Source: JBFWUW01 sp050247075 (GTDB lineage: Bacteria; Planctomycetota; Planctomycetia; Pirellulales; JBFWUW01). Taken from it: a DNA stretch of 54,394 bases. Shown here one piece after another: positions 45,524 through 54,393 of this stretch (within the stretch, counting starts at the first letter, position 1; each line of letters opens with the position of its first letter). The stretch spans positions 1 through 54,394 of the forward strand of contig JBFWUW010000052.1 of the NCBI GenBank assembly GCA_050247075.1. The letters are read 5' to 3'. The translations under genes were made by a program, and so were the position numbers. Under the pieces are notes generated by a model. It did no database searches and was not told the origin of the DNA. It saw only the letters and a program-made list of their open reading frames with translations.

Positions 45524-46711
45524 TTACTCCCGCACTTGCTCGAAGCAGAACACACCCTTCTTATTCGACGTTACCACGTCGATCAGGCCGTCGCCGTTGA
45601 TATCAGCCAATTGAAACTGCGTACCCATACCGCTGTCGTTGTCGATGTCGTGCCGAATCCATGCCGGCTTGCCATCTTGGCGGGTGAGCTCGAACCAGTG
45701 CAGCACGGCAGGCTGGTCGCGGCCGTTGTCGCCGCCGGGACCGTGCGCCCACCAACGCTTGCCGGTGACAAAGTCGGGCAAGCCATCGCCGTTAATATCG
45801 GCCATGCACATGGCATGCGTCTGCGAGAAGGTCTTTTCAATCTCGTGGGTCTCCCAGCCGTCGGCCTTTTGTTCGTGCCACCAAATGCCGTAGTCGTGAG
45901 CGCTGGAGCTCAACACGTCGGCGTCGCCGTCGCCGTCGTAATCAAAAATATGCATGTCGGCGGCGGCCGGTCCAAAATTCACCGGATGAAAAGCCCACTC
46001 GGCCTGGTTGGCATCGGCCGGACTTTCCCACCAGCCTTGCGGCACAACCACATCCTTGCGTCCATCGCCGTTGATATCGCCCGCGCCCAGCCCGTGCGAG
46101 TAGCGGTTGCAGCCTTCGGCGTTCTTGGCCGAGATCGCCCGCAATGTCCATTCTTTCTCTGGGTCGGCCGCGGGCGTAATGATGGCCATTTGCTTTTCGG
46201 GCCCGTCGGTGTTCTTGGGGTCGGGCGAAAAAGCGCACAGCAGTTCGCGCTTGCCGTCACCGTCGATGTCCACGTATTGGGGGCTTTCATTGTTGGTCAC
46301 CGGCGTGCCAACGTGCCGCTTCCATTTGCCATCGGTCGCTTGAGGATTTTCGAACCACCACGTCTGTTGGCCAGGAAAATCGACCACCACCAGATCGGCC
46401 CAACCGTCGCCGTTGATGTCGTCGGCAAAGTTGGCGAACGAATTGCTGTAGCCTAGCGGATCGTAGGTCTTTTCCTCCTCGGCCACGACATGCATGGCCC
46501 AATCGGGAGCAGAATACCAAACGCTGCCGGCGGCGATGTCCAGCTTGCCATCTTTGTTGAAATCGGCAACCGCCACTCCTTCACTGCGAAAATGGTTGTC
46601 GAGCTGGGTCTTCTTGAAGGAAATCTTGGCGGGCGATTCTTCCGCGACAGCCGAATGGCAGGCGGCAAGCAATAAACCACACAGTGCGAAGCCGCGAATG
46701 GCAATGTTCAT
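45524..46711 (-). CDS. Exported FG-GAP repeat protein
   Basis: 395 residues from the ATG at 46711, with a signal peptide (MNIAIRGFALCGLLLAACHS; LAAC is also lipobox-like). It has seven calcium-loop repeats: DFNKDGKLD, DINGDGWAD, DIDGDGKRE, DINGDGRKD, DYDGDGDAD, DINGDGLPD and DINGDGLID. Recurrent Trp-rich strands (GSVWYSAPDWAMHV, QQTWWFENP, GWWESP, YGIWWHEQ, KRWWAHG) mark a propeller fold used for surface binding. No ASPIC/UnbV domain is present. It is probably periplasmic or surface-exposed; the ligand is unknown. It diverges from the large cytochrome/DUF1553 gene at 46966. Confidence 0.9.
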   Translation of the reverse strand: MNIAIRGFALCGLLLAACHSAVAEESPAKISFKKTQLDNHFRSEGVAVADFNKDGKLDIAAGSVWYSAPDWAMHVVAEEEKTYDPLGYSNSFANFADDINGDGWADLVVVDFPGQQTWWFENPQATDGKWKRHVGTPVTNNESPQYVDIDGDGKRELLCAFSPDPKNTDGPEKQMAIITPAADPEKEWTLRAISAKNAEGCNRYSHGLGAGDINGDGRKDVVVPQGWWESPADANQAEWAFHPVNFGPAAADMHIFDYDGDGDADVLSSSAHDYGIWWHEQKADGWETHEIEKTFSQTHAMCMADINGDGLPDFVTGKRWWAHGPGGDNGRDQPAVLHWFELTRQDGKPAWIRHDIDNDSGMGTQFQLADINGDGLIDVVTSNKKGVFCFEQVRE

Positions 46712-46965
46712 GGGGGCTGCCTTGGGGGCGGAAGGATGAGGGATGAGTGTCAAAAACTTTCGCCCCTTAGTCTACTTAGCAGACAACCTCGATGAAAGAT
46801 GCGGGCGGGGCGACCTCGATAAACCATTGGGTTTTACCGCCCGATGGCGTACAATAAAAGCCTTGCCCCGCACGCCTGTTGAAGGACGGTGACGGCCCGA
46901 TTTCAACACCCGCCGTTGCCTGCCCGCGTGATAATCCTTCTGCCCCTCATAAAGACGCTTGTGCC

Positions 46966-49900
46966 ATGAAAGCATGCGCTACTACCTGGCGTTTGACGAT
47001 GTTGCTGCTGTTGGGCTGCGGCCCACTGACGCTGCCCCGTGCCCACGCCGCCGAGCCGCCGCTGGACTTTAACCGCGACATCAAGCCAATTCTTTCCAAC
47101 AATTGCTTTCAGTGCCACGGCTTTGACGACGCCGAACGCAAGGGCGGGACCGACGGCCTGCGGCTCGACACGCCAGAGGGGGCCGTGGCCGATCTTGGCG
47201 GCCACGCGGCGATTGTGCCGGGCCAGCCCGACCAAAGCGAGTTCGTGAGGCGGATTGTCAGTACCGATGCCGGCGAGCAAATGCCTCCCGCGGGCAGCGG
47301 CAAGCGGCTCACCCCGGCTGAGATTGAACTGCTAGAAACCTGGATCAAGCAAGGGGCCAGGTACGACAGCCATTGGTCGTACGTCAAGCCCGTACGGCCA
47401 GAGCCGCCCACCGTGAAAAACTCGGCTTGGCCGAAATACCCCATCGACAGTTTTATTCTGGCGCGGCTAGAAGCCGAGGGATTGCTGCCGTCGCCCGAGG
47501 CCGACCGCTACGCCCTGATCCGCAGAGTGTCGCTCGATCTGACCGGCCTGCCCCCATCGCTGGAAGAGGTCGATGCTTTCGTCAACGATACCGATCCGCA
47601 AGCCTACGAAAAGCTGGTCGATCGCCTGCTGGCCCAAGAGGCTTACGGCGAGCATTGGGCCCACTTCTGGCTGGACCTGGCCCGCTACGCCGACTCGGCC
47701 GGCTACGCCGATGACCCGGCGCGCAAGATTTGGATGTTCCGCGACTACGTGATTCGCTCGTTGAATGCCAACAAGCCGTTTGACCAGTTCACGCTGGAGC
47801 AAATTGCCGGCGACTTGTTGCCGCAGCCGACCGACGAGCAAATCATCGCCACGGCCTTTCATCGCAACACGCTGACCAACAACGAAGGTGGGACGAACGA
47901 CGAAGAGTTCCGCAGCGTGGCGATCGTCGATCGCGTCAACACGACGTTGGCCGTCTGGATGGGGACGACCGTCGCCTGTGCCCAATGCCACAACCACAAG
48001 TACGACCCGATCACGCAAGAAGAGTTCTTCCGGCTGTATGCCATCTTCAACAACTCCGCGGATGCCGACCGCGGCGATGAGTCGCCGTTGTTTTCGCAAT
48101 ATTCGCCCGAGCAGCAACAGCAGCGCAGCGCGTGGGAGCAACAGATCGCCGGCTTGCAACAAACGCTCAAGACTTCCACACCAGAGATAGCGGCCGCGCA
48201 GGCCGCCTGGGAACAAGCCTTCCCCCTTAACTTGGCTTGGCGCGGGCTGAAGCCCGCCAAGTTTACGTCGCAAGCCGAGGCAGCCGCGGTCATTGCCGAG
48301 GACGGCGCGGTGCATGTGCCGGCAGGCGGCAAGACAGACACTTACACCGTGGAGATCGCCGCCGAAGCCGGCAAGATCGGCGCATTGCGGTTAGAGGCGC
48401 TCCCCGATGATTCCTTGCCTGGCAAAGGGCCCGGCCATGCCGGCGGCAACTTTGTCATCACCCGCGTCGCCGCTAGTGTCGTTCCGCCGGCAGGCACGCC
48501 GCTGACAGGCCGTTACGTGCGGATTGAAATTCCCGGCAAGACCAAGATTCTCTCCTTGGCCGAAGTGCAAGTCATGCGGGGAGCGGAGAATATTGCCACG
48601 GCTGGAGAAGCGACGCAAAGCAGCACCGACTACAACGGGCCGGCCAATCTGGCGATCGACGGCAACACCGATGGCGAGTTCACCAAAGGCTCGACCACGC
48701 ACACGGCCCAGTCCGACGACCCCTGGTGGGAAGTGGACCTAAAGAGCCAGCAGCCGCTCGACCGCTTGGTGGTTTGGAACCGCACCGACGCTACCGTTAG
48801 TTCGCGGCTGGCCGACTTCCGCATTCAAATCCTCAATGAAAACCGCGAGCCAGTCTGGCAGCAGACGGTCGCCGCGCCTCCCAATCCCAGTAGCGAAATT
48901 TCGCTCAGCGGTCTGCGAGAGATTGATTTCGCCACCGCCCTGGCCGATTTTTCACAAGCCAATTTTGATCCCGCGGCCGTTCTGGCCGGCACCGACAAGG
49001 CCAAGGGCTGGGCCATTGGCGGCGCACTGGGCCAGGCCCACTCGCTCACTTTGGCCGCCAAGTCGCCGGTCGATGTTCCGGCAGGGGCGACGATCAGCGT
49101 TACCATCGAACAAGCCAGTCCGCATGAGGGACACACGTTGGGGCATTTCCGGCTGTCGGCCACGGACGATGGCCAGGCGGCTGAGTGGGCCCGCACGCCC
49201 CCAGCGGTCATCGACGCGCTGCGCGTCGCCGCGGAGAGCCGCACGCCAGAGCAGCAGGCCACGCTTTCACAATACTATCTGGGCATCGCACCCACGCTCG
49301 ACGCTGCCCGCCAGCAATTGGCCGCCGTGCAAAAGCAACTGGCCGATCTCAAGCCCGACACCGTCCCTATCATGCAAGAACTGCCGGCCGAGCAGCGCCG
49401 CGTGACCCACATTCAGCATCGCGGCAACTTCCTCGACCTGGGCGAAGCCGTCACCGAGGGAACCCCCGCCGCATTCCATCCTTTGTCCGCCGACGCGCCA
49501 CCCAATAGGCTGGCTTTGGCCCATTGGCTGGTCGATGAGAACAACCCGCTCACGTCGCGGGTAATCGCCAACCGCTACTGGGAGCAACTCTTTGGGATTG
49601 GCATTGTCAGCACCAGCGAGGAATTCGGCTCGCAGGGAGACTTGCCCTTCCATCCCGAACTGCTGGACTGGCTAGCGACGGAAATCGTGCGGCAAAAATG
49701 GGATCTCAAGGCGTTTGCCAAACTGCTGGTAACGACGGCCGCCTATCGGCAATCGTCCCGCGTGACGCCAGAACTGCAACAGTTAGACCCGGACAACCGC
49801 TTGCTGGCCCGCGGCCCGCGTTTCCGCCTGTCGGCCGAGATGCTCCGCGACCAGGCCTTGTTCGCGGCCGGCTTGCTGAGCAACAAGTTGTACGGCCCGC

Positions 49901-50445
49901 CGGTCAAGCCGCCGCAGCCGTCGATGGGCCTTAGCGCTGCCTTTGGCAGCGGCATCGACTGGCAAACCAGCACCGGCGACGACAAATACCGCCGCGGCCT
50001 GTACACCATGTGGCGGCGGTCGAACCCTTACCCTTCGATGGCGGCCTTCGACGCCCCCAATCGCGAGGTCTGCACGCTCCGCCGGGTCCGCACCAATACG
50101 CCGCTGCAAGCACTGGTTACGCTCAACGATCCCGTCTATATCGAGGCGGCCCAAGCCTTGGCCCGCCGCGTCCTGGCCGATGGCGGTTCGAACCCATCCG
50201 ACCGCGGGCGTTACGCCTTCCGGCTGGTTTTGTCTCGGCCACCGCACGATGAAGAACTGGCCCGCGTGGTGCAACTTTACGAGCAAACATTGGCCCGCTA
50301 CGCCGCAGCGCCGGCGGAAGCCGTTAAAATGGCCACCGACCCGCTGGGGCCGGCGCCACAGGGGATGGATGTGAATGAACTGGCAGCCTGGACGGTGATA
50401 GGCAACGTGCTGTTGAATTTGGATGAAACCATGATGAAAAGGTGA
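46966..50445 (+). CDS. PSCyt1-DUF1549-DUF1553 (PSD1) protein with embedded F5/8C domain
   Basis: 1159 residues from the ATG at 46966, with a signal peptide ('LTMLLLLGCGPLTLPRAHA'). Domains in order: planctomycete cytochrome C-like (DFNRDIKPILSNNCFQCHGF, a CxxCH haem site); DUF1549 (YPIDSFILARLEAEGLLPS ... DRLLAQEAYGEHWAHFWLDLA trimmed to WAHFWLDLARYADS, then CAQCHNHKYDPI); a discoidin/F5/8C-like module (about 520-660: 'RYVRIEIPGKTKILSLAEVQ', 'DPWWEVDLKSQQPLDRLVVW'); and DUF1553 (NPLTSRVIANRYWEQLFG, GDLPFHPELLDWLA, TMWRRSNPYPSMAAFD). This is a hallmark family of planctomycetes, exported and thought to act in polymer use. It pairs with the DUF1501 gene 92 bp downstream. Confidence 0.95.
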   Translation: MKACATTWRLTMLLLLGCGPLTLPRAHAAEPPLDFNRDIKPILSNNCFQCHGFDDAERKGGTDGLRLDTPEGAVADLGGHAAIVPGQPDQSEFVRRIVSTDAGEQMPPAGSGKRLTPAEIELLETWIKQGARYDSHWSYVKPVRPEPPTVKNSAWPKYPIDSFILARLEAEGLLPSPEADRYALIRRVSLDLTGLPPSLEEVDAFVNDTDPQAYEKLVDRLLAQEAYGEHWAHFWLDLARYADSAGYADDPARKIWMFRDYVIRSLNANKPFDQFTLEQIAGDLLPQPTDEQIIATAFHRNTLTNNEGGTNDEEFRSVAIVDRVNTTLAVWMGTTVACAQCHNHKYDPITQEEFFRLYAIFNNSADADRGDESPLFSQYSPEQQQQRSAWEQQIAGLQQTLKTSTPEIAAAQAAWEQAFPLNLAWRGLKPAKFTSQAEAAAVIAEDGAVHVPAGGKTDTYTVEIAAEAGKIGALRLEALPDDSLPGKGPGHAGGNFVITRVAASVVPPAGTPLTGRYVRIEIPGKTKILSLAEVQVMRGAENIATAGEATQSSTDYNGPANLAIDGNTDGEFTKGSTTHTAQSDDPWWEVDLKSQQPLDRLVVWNRTDATVSSRLADFRIQILNENREPVWQQTVAAPPNPSSEISLSGLREIDFATALADFSQANFDPAAVLAGTDKAKGWAIGGALGQAHSLTLAAKSPVDVPAGATISVTIEQASPHEGHTLGHFRLSATDDGQAAEWARTPPAVIDALRVAAESRTPEQQATLSQYYLGIAPTLDAARQQLAAVQKQLADLKPDTVPIMQELPAEQRRVTHIQHRGNFLDLGEAVTEGTPAAFHPLSADAPPNRLALAHWLVDENNPLTSRVIANRYWEQLFGIGIVSTSEEFGSQGDLPFHPELLDWLATEIVRQKWDLKAFAKLLVTTAAYRQSSRVTPELQQLDPDNRLLARGPRFRLSAEMLRDQALFAAGLLSNKLYGPPVKPPQPSMGLSAAFGSGIDWQTSTGDDKYRRGLYTMWRRSNPYPSMAAFDAPNREVCTLRRVRTNTPLQALVTLNDPVYIEAAQALARRVLADGGSNPSDRGRYAFRLVLSRPPHDEELARVVQLYEQTLARYAAAPAEAVKMATDPLGPAPQGMDVNELAAWTVIGNVLLNLDETMMKR

Positions 50446-50448
50446 AGC

Positions 50449-50482
50449 GAATGTCGAGTGATGAATGCCGAGAGTCGAATGA
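50449..50482. repeat. Phrase repeat between the PSD1 and DUF1501 genes
   Basis: Imperfect tandem units (gcgaatgtcgag, tgatgaatgccgag, agtcgaatgaac) directly after the stop. They resemble the scattered GAATGTCGAATGAC phrase type seen in other genomes. There is no hairpin or T-run, so read-through to the next gene is likely. Confidence 0.55.
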
Positions 50483-50537
50483 ACTGACAAACAGCATTTC
50501 CCATAACTTTATCTGAACTCTAGAATCTGGCTCCGCC

Positions 50538-51992
50538 ATGCACCCAATTATCGAACAGCTTCAACTATCAACCCGCCGCCAGTTCCTCAAGAATGGGCAA
50601 CTTGGCATTGGCGCGCTGGCGCTATCTTCGTTGTTGGGCGGCGGTAAGGCTTCCGCCGCCAGTAGCGAGGTGAGCAACCCGCTGGCTCCCAAGGCCCCCC
50701 CATTGCCGGCCAAGGCCAAGCGGGTGGTTTACTTGCACCTGACCGGCTCGCCCCCTCACCTGGATCTGTACGATTACAAGCCGGAACTGGTCAAACATAG
50801 CGGCGAGGACTGCCCCGAACAGTTCACCAAGGGGAAGCGGTTTGCCTTCACCAGCGGCACGCCCAAACTGCTGGGTACCCCGCGGCAATTCGCCCAGCAT
50901 GGCCAAGGGGGGGTATGGCTGTCCGACGCGCTGCCCCACCTGCATGGCGTGGCGGATAACATGTGCGTCATCAAGTCGATGTTTACCGAGCAGTTCAACC
51001 ATGCTCCGGCGGAACTGCTGCTGTATACCGGATCGGCCCGTTCCGGCCGGCCTTCGCTGGGTGCCTGGACCACCTACGGGCTCGGTTCCGAGAACGAAAA
51101 CCTGCCCGGCTTTGTCGTGCTGATCTCCAGCGGCGTGCAGCCCAACGGTGGCAAGAACTCCTACGGGGCCGGCTTTCTGCCCAGCGTTTACCAGGGAGTG
51201 CAATGCCGCTCGAAGGGCGACCCGGTGCTGTACGCCTCGGACCCGCCCGGCATGGACCGCTCGCTTCGCCGAGAAACGCTCGACGCTCTCAACGACCTTA
51301 ACGCCCTGCAGGCCGAGGAACTTGGCCACCCGGAAACGCTCACCCGCATTGCCCAGTACGAGCTGGCCTTCCGCATGCAGACCGCCGTGCCCGAGGTGAT
51401 GGACATCACCAAAGAGACCCAGGCCACGCTAGACGCCTACGGTGCCAAGCCGGGCGAGTCGAGCTTTGGCAATAACTGCCTGCTGGCCCGGCGGCTGGTG
51501 GAGCAAGGGGTGCGGTACGTGCAATTGTTTGACTGGGGCTGGGACTACCACGGCACCAGCCCCGATACCGGCCTGACCGACGGCCTGACCAACAAATGCG
51601 CCACGATGGACAAGCCCGTCGCCGCGCTCATCAACGACCTGCACCAACGCGGGCTGCTGCAAGATACGCTCATCATCTGCGGCGGCGAGTTTGGCCGCAC
51701 GCCGTTTCGAGAGGGGCGCACCGCCGCCAGCGCCACGCTGGGCCGCGACCACTTCCCCGACTGTTTCAGCATGTGGCTGGCGGGTGGCGGCGTAAAAGGG
51801 GGCTACTCCCACGGCGAGTCCGACGAACTCGGCTTCTCCGTGGCCAAGGACAAAGTCCACATCCACGACCTGCAAGCCACCATCATGCAGCTCCTCGGCT
51901 TCGACCACACTCGGCTAATCTACCGCTTCCAAGGCCGGGACTACCGCCTGACCGACGTACATGGCAGCGTGGTGCAAGAAATTCTAGCGTAA
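50538..51992 (+). CDS. DUF1501 Tat-exported protein (fourth copy), partner of PSD1
   Basis: 484 residues. Tat signal STRRQFLKNGQLGIGALALS ending in GGGKASAA. Family blocks are KRVVYLHLTGSPPHLDLYDY, 'NMCVIKSMFTEQFNHAPA', 'CLLARRLVEQGVRYVQLFDW', 'LIICGGEFGRTPFREG', TLGRDHFPDCFSMWLAGGG and 'VHIHDLQATIMQLLGFDH'. Within the window this is the only DUF1501 next to a DUF1549/DUF1553 gene, the canonical planctomycete pair; both are exported and presumed to act together, substrate unknown. A phrase repeat follows the stop. Confidence 0.95.
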   Translation: MHPIIEQLQLSTRRQFLKNGQLGIGALALSSLLGGGKASAASSEVSNPLAPKAPPLPAKAKRVVYLHLTGSPPHLDLYDYKPELVKHSGEDCPEQFTKGKRFAFTSGTPKLLGTPRQFAQHGQGGVWLSDALPHLHGVADNMCVIKSMFTEQFNHAPAELLLYTGSARSGRPSLGAWTTYGLGSENENLPGFVVLISSGVQPNGGKNSYGAGFLPSVYQGVQCRSKGDPVLYASDPPGMDRSLRRETLDALNDLNALQAEELGHPETLTRIAQYELAFRMQTAVPEVMDITKETQATLDAYGAKPGESSFGNNCLLARRLVEQGVRYVQLFDWGWDYHGTSPDTGLTDGLTNKCATMDKPVAALINDLHQRGLLQDTLIICGGEFGRTPFREGRTAASATLGRDHFPDCFSMWLAGGGVKGGYSHGESDELGFSVAKDKVHIHDLQATIMQLLGFDHTRLIYRFQGRDYRLTDVHGSVVQEILA

Positions 51993-52003
51993 GGGGAAGG
52001 GGA

Positions 52004-52040
52004 GTTATTAGTTGTCAGTTTTCAGTTGGCACTGTTCAGA
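52004..52040. repeat. Phrase repeat (GTCAGTTTTCAGTT type)
   Basis: Units ttagttgtcagttttcagtt and ggcactgttcag follow the DUF1501 stop. This is another unrelated example of the phrase repeats found at gene ends in this window. No gene or terminator was recognised in the 126-bp spacer to purE. Confidence 0.5.
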
Positions 52041-52118
52041 AAGTTGCATCCACCTAGTCTATTAACCGTTCGTTATTTGCGTCACGCGGCAAGCTGATTA
52101 CTGAAATCTCCCCAATCC

Positions 52119-52613
52119 ATGACCCACCCCATCCTCCCGCTCGTCGGCGTCATCATGGGCAGCAAGAGCGACTGGGAGACCATGCGCCATGCGGTGGCCG
52201 TGTTGGCCCAGTTTAATGTGCCGCACGAAAGCCGCGTTGTCTCGGCCCATCGCACGCCCGAGTGGATGTGTGAGTACGCCCAGTCCGCCGAAAGCCGCGG
52301 GCTAAAGGTCATCATCGCCGGTGCCGGCGGCGCAGCACACCTGCCCGGCATGGTGGCGGCGCAGACCAGCTTGCCGGTCCTGGGCGTGCCAGTCCAAAGC
52401 AAGGCCTTGCAAGGCCTCGATTCGCTTCTGTCCATTGTGCAAATGCCTGGCGGCGTGCCGGTGGCGACGATGGCCATTGGCGAGGCTGGCGCAAAAAACG
52501 CCGGCCTGCTGGCCGTGCGCATCTTGTCGCTGGATCAGCCCAAGCTCCGCGAGCAACTGCACGCCTATCGCCAGTCCGAAAACGACCGCGTGCGGCGGGA
52601 AGAATTGCCATGA
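52119..52613 (+). CDS. purE: N5-carboxyaminoimidazole ribonucleotide mutase
   Basis: 164 residues, class I PurE size. It converts N5-CAIR to CAIR in purine synthesis. Diagnostic motifs are LVGVIMGSKSDWETM, ESRVVSAHRTPEWM (catalytic His and Arg), VIIAGAGGAAHLPGMVAA and 'PVLGVPVQSKALQGLDSLLS'. The start is an ATG at 52119; no strong ribosome site is visible. Its stop overlaps the purK start (ATGA, 52610-52613), so translation is coupled. The pair works in sequence: PurK makes N5-CAIR and PurE rearranges it. Confidence 0.97.
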   Translation: MTHPILPLVGVIMGSKSDWETMRHAVAVLAQFNVPHESRVVSAHRTPEWMCEYAQSAESRGLKVIIAGAGGAAHLPGMVAAQTSLPVLGVPVQSKALQGLDSLLSIVQMPGGVPVATMAIGEAGAKNAGLLAVRILSLDQPKLREQLHAYRQSENDRVRREELP

Positions 52614-53770
52614 GCAGCGTCATTTTGCCGGGTGCCACGCTGGGCGTTTTGGGCAGCGGCCAATTAGGGCGGATGTTTGCCATCGCCGCGCGGCGGATGG
52701 GCTACCGCGTGCATGTGCTCTCTCCCGACGACGACACGCCGACGGGCCAGGTGGCCGACCTGGAAATCAACGCCCCTTATGACGACCTGGACGCCATCGC
52801 CCGATTCGCCCGCGATGTCAGCGTGGTGACGTTTGAGTTTGAAAACGTCCCCGCCGCCACCACGCAGGTCGCCGCGCGGTTCGCGCCGGTGCGTCCTGGC
52901 GGCAACGTGCTGCACGTTACCCAGCATCGGCTGCGCGAAAAGACCTTTCTGCAACAAGCCGGGCTGCCGGTGACTCCCTTCGCGGCGGTTCGCGGGTTGG
53001 ACGAACTGCACCAGGCCATCGACCGGATTGGCTGCCCGGCCGTGCTAAAGACAGCCGCTTGGGGTTACGATGGCAAGGGGCAGTTCATGCTCCGCGAGGC
53101 GTCGCAAGCCGCCGCCGCCTGGAATGCCCTGGCAACCGACGAAGCCATCCTGGAAGCCTTTGTCGATTTCCAGAGCGAGCTGTCGATCGTGGCCGCCCGC
53201 GGGCAAGACGGCCAGTTCGCCTGCTACGGGCCGATCGCCAACACACACCACCGGCATATCCTCGACCTGTCGGTGCTGCCCGCCGGCCTGCCGCGAAAAA
53301 CAGCGGACGAAGCGGAGGAAATCGCCCGCGTGGTCTTGGAGAAACTGGAAGTCGTGGGGGTCTTGTGCGTGGAGTTGTTCCACCATCGAAACGGCGGGCT
53401 GCTGGTCAACGAATTGGCCCCCCGCCCGCACAACAGCGGGCATCTGACGATCGACGCCTGCGTGACTTGCCAGTTTGAGCAGCAAGTCCGCGCCGCTTGC
53501 GGGCTGCCGCTCGGTTCGACCCGGCTCCATTCACCGGCCGCCATGAGCAATCTCTTGGGCGATCTGTGGCAAGCGGGCGAACCGAACTGGGCCGCGGCCT
53601 GCGCCCTGCCCGATGTCAAGCTTCATCTCTACGGCAAGCGGCAAGCCCGTCCTGGCCGCAAGATGGGCCACCTCACGGCCCTGGCCGCCACCTCCCAAGA
53701 AGCCGCCACCCGCGCCCTTTCGGCCCGCGCAGCGCTGCAGCCGGCAATTCCATCGCCGGCGATTTTGTAG
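52610..53770 (+). CDS. purK: N5-carboxyaminoimidazole ribonucleotide synthase
   Basis: 386 residues, ATP-grasp enzyme. The N-terminus GATLGVLGSGQLGRMFAIAA is the PurK start; 'VTFEFENVPAATTQV', 'CPAVLKTAAWGYDGKGQF' (ATP-binding) and 'LLVNELAPRPHNSGHLTIDA' with 'SQFEQ'-like CQFEQQVRA follow. It makes N5-CAIR from AIR, bicarbonate and ATP. It overlaps purE by four bases. The last eight residues (AIPSPAIL) and the stop are encoded by a GGCAATTCCATCGCCG repeat, so the original C-terminus may have been altered by it. Confidence 0.96.
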   Translation: MSSVILPGATLGVLGSGQLGRMFAIAARRMGYRVHVLSPDDDTPTGQVADLEINAPYDDLDAIARFARDVSVVTFEFENVPAATTQVAARFAPVRPGGNVLHVTQHRLREKTFLQQAGLPVTPFAAVRGLDELHQAIDRIGCPAVLKTAAWGYDGKGQFMLREASQAAAAWNALATDEAILEAFVDFQSELSIVAARGQDGQFACYGPIANTHHRHILDLSVLPAGLPRKTADEAEEIARVVLEKLEVVGVLCVELFHHRNGGLLVNELAPRPHNSGHLTIDACVTCQFEQQVRAACGLPLGSTRLHSPAAMSNLLGDLWQAGEPNWAAACALPDVKLHLYGKRQARPGRKMGHLTALAATSQEAATRALSARAALQPAIPSPAIL

Positions 53771-53788
53771 GAGGCGATTCCATCGCCG
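53743..53788. repeat. Tandem GATTCCATCGCC palindromic units over the purK stop
   Basis: GGCAATTCCATCGCCG (53743-53758) and GGCGATTCCATCGCCG (53773-53788), 30 bp apart. Each folds (GGCGA / TCGCC). Relatives occur at 5006-5021 and, partially, at 32055-32068. The first unit is translated as the end of PurK. Confidence 0.75.
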
Positions 53789-53970
53789 ACCACCTTGAAC
53801 GACCGGTTTCTCGACGGCGGCCATCCGTCTTCCACCCCGCCGCCCAAGGCCGCACAGTGGGCGATCCCGGCGTGGTAATTCGCATGCCAGCCGTTAACAA
53901 TGAAAGATGCCCGGCCGCGCGGCCAGGAGTCGAACCACGAATCGAACGAATGAATTTCCCGCTAGTCAAA

Positions 53971-54288
53971 TCACTCTACCACACGGCAGGTCGGCATTCG
54001 CCTGCGCAATTCGTCAATGCCGGCCTGAGACATTTGTGTATGGAACACGAATAGATAATCCAACTCTAAAGCAATCAAGTCATCTATGCACTCGTCCGTA
54101 ATTGATGCACCATCTAGAGCCAATGTGCTTAGCTTTCTCAATCGCCTAAGCTTACTGACCGTGCTGTCCGTAACGGGACACCTGTTCATCAATAGGACTT
54201 GCAAATCGCTCAATGCCGCAATACAATCCATACTTTTGTCAGAAACATTTGTATCACTTATATCTATAACTGCACTTTCCGAAAACTT
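53971..54288 (-). pseudogene. Leucine-rich repeat protein fragment, 5' end lost
   Basis: The frame is open from a TGA at 54289-54291 down to the stop at 53971. LRR-type repeats are visible upstream of the first ATG (54231): AVIDISDTNVSDKSM, then 'LSDLQVLLMNRCPVTDSTVSK', 'LRKLSTLALDGASITDE' and the usual C-terminal cap 'IDELRRRMPTCRVV'. Coding character thus runs past the ATG to the in-frame stop, which shows the gene has lost its beginning. The sequence is more AT-rich than its surroundings. The other ORF ends only seven bases upstream, so an insertion or deletion breakpoint is likely here. Confidence 0.65.
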
Positions 54289-54294
54289 TCAGTG

Positions 54295-54393
54295 TTATAC
54301 CACCAGGGCGGTGAGGCGTTTGAGGAGGGAGCGGATTTTTGGAGCGGGCGGCGTGGGAGCGGTGAGACGCAGAAATTCCTCGTGGAGACACGT
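54295..54393 (-). CDS. 3' end of an unidentified gene (runs off window)
   Basis: The last 32 codons of a minus-strand frame (TCLHEEFLRLTAPTPPAPKI, then RSLLKRLTALVV) end at a TAA at 54295-54297. It is GC-rich and Arg/Leu/Pro-rich, unlike the AT-rich LRR fragment it abuts, so it may belong to an inserted element such as a transposase. I cannot identify the family from so short a piece. Confidence 0.35.
   Translation of the reverse strand, partial: TCLHEEFLRLTAPTPPAPKIRSLLKRLTALVV

Noticed and set aside
53910..53995. tRNA-like strings (GGTTCGACTCC and GGTAGAGTG on the minus strand)
   Set aside because: T-stem pairing fails at two of five positions, no acceptor stem forms, and the D-arm-like part is the end of the LRR coding frame.
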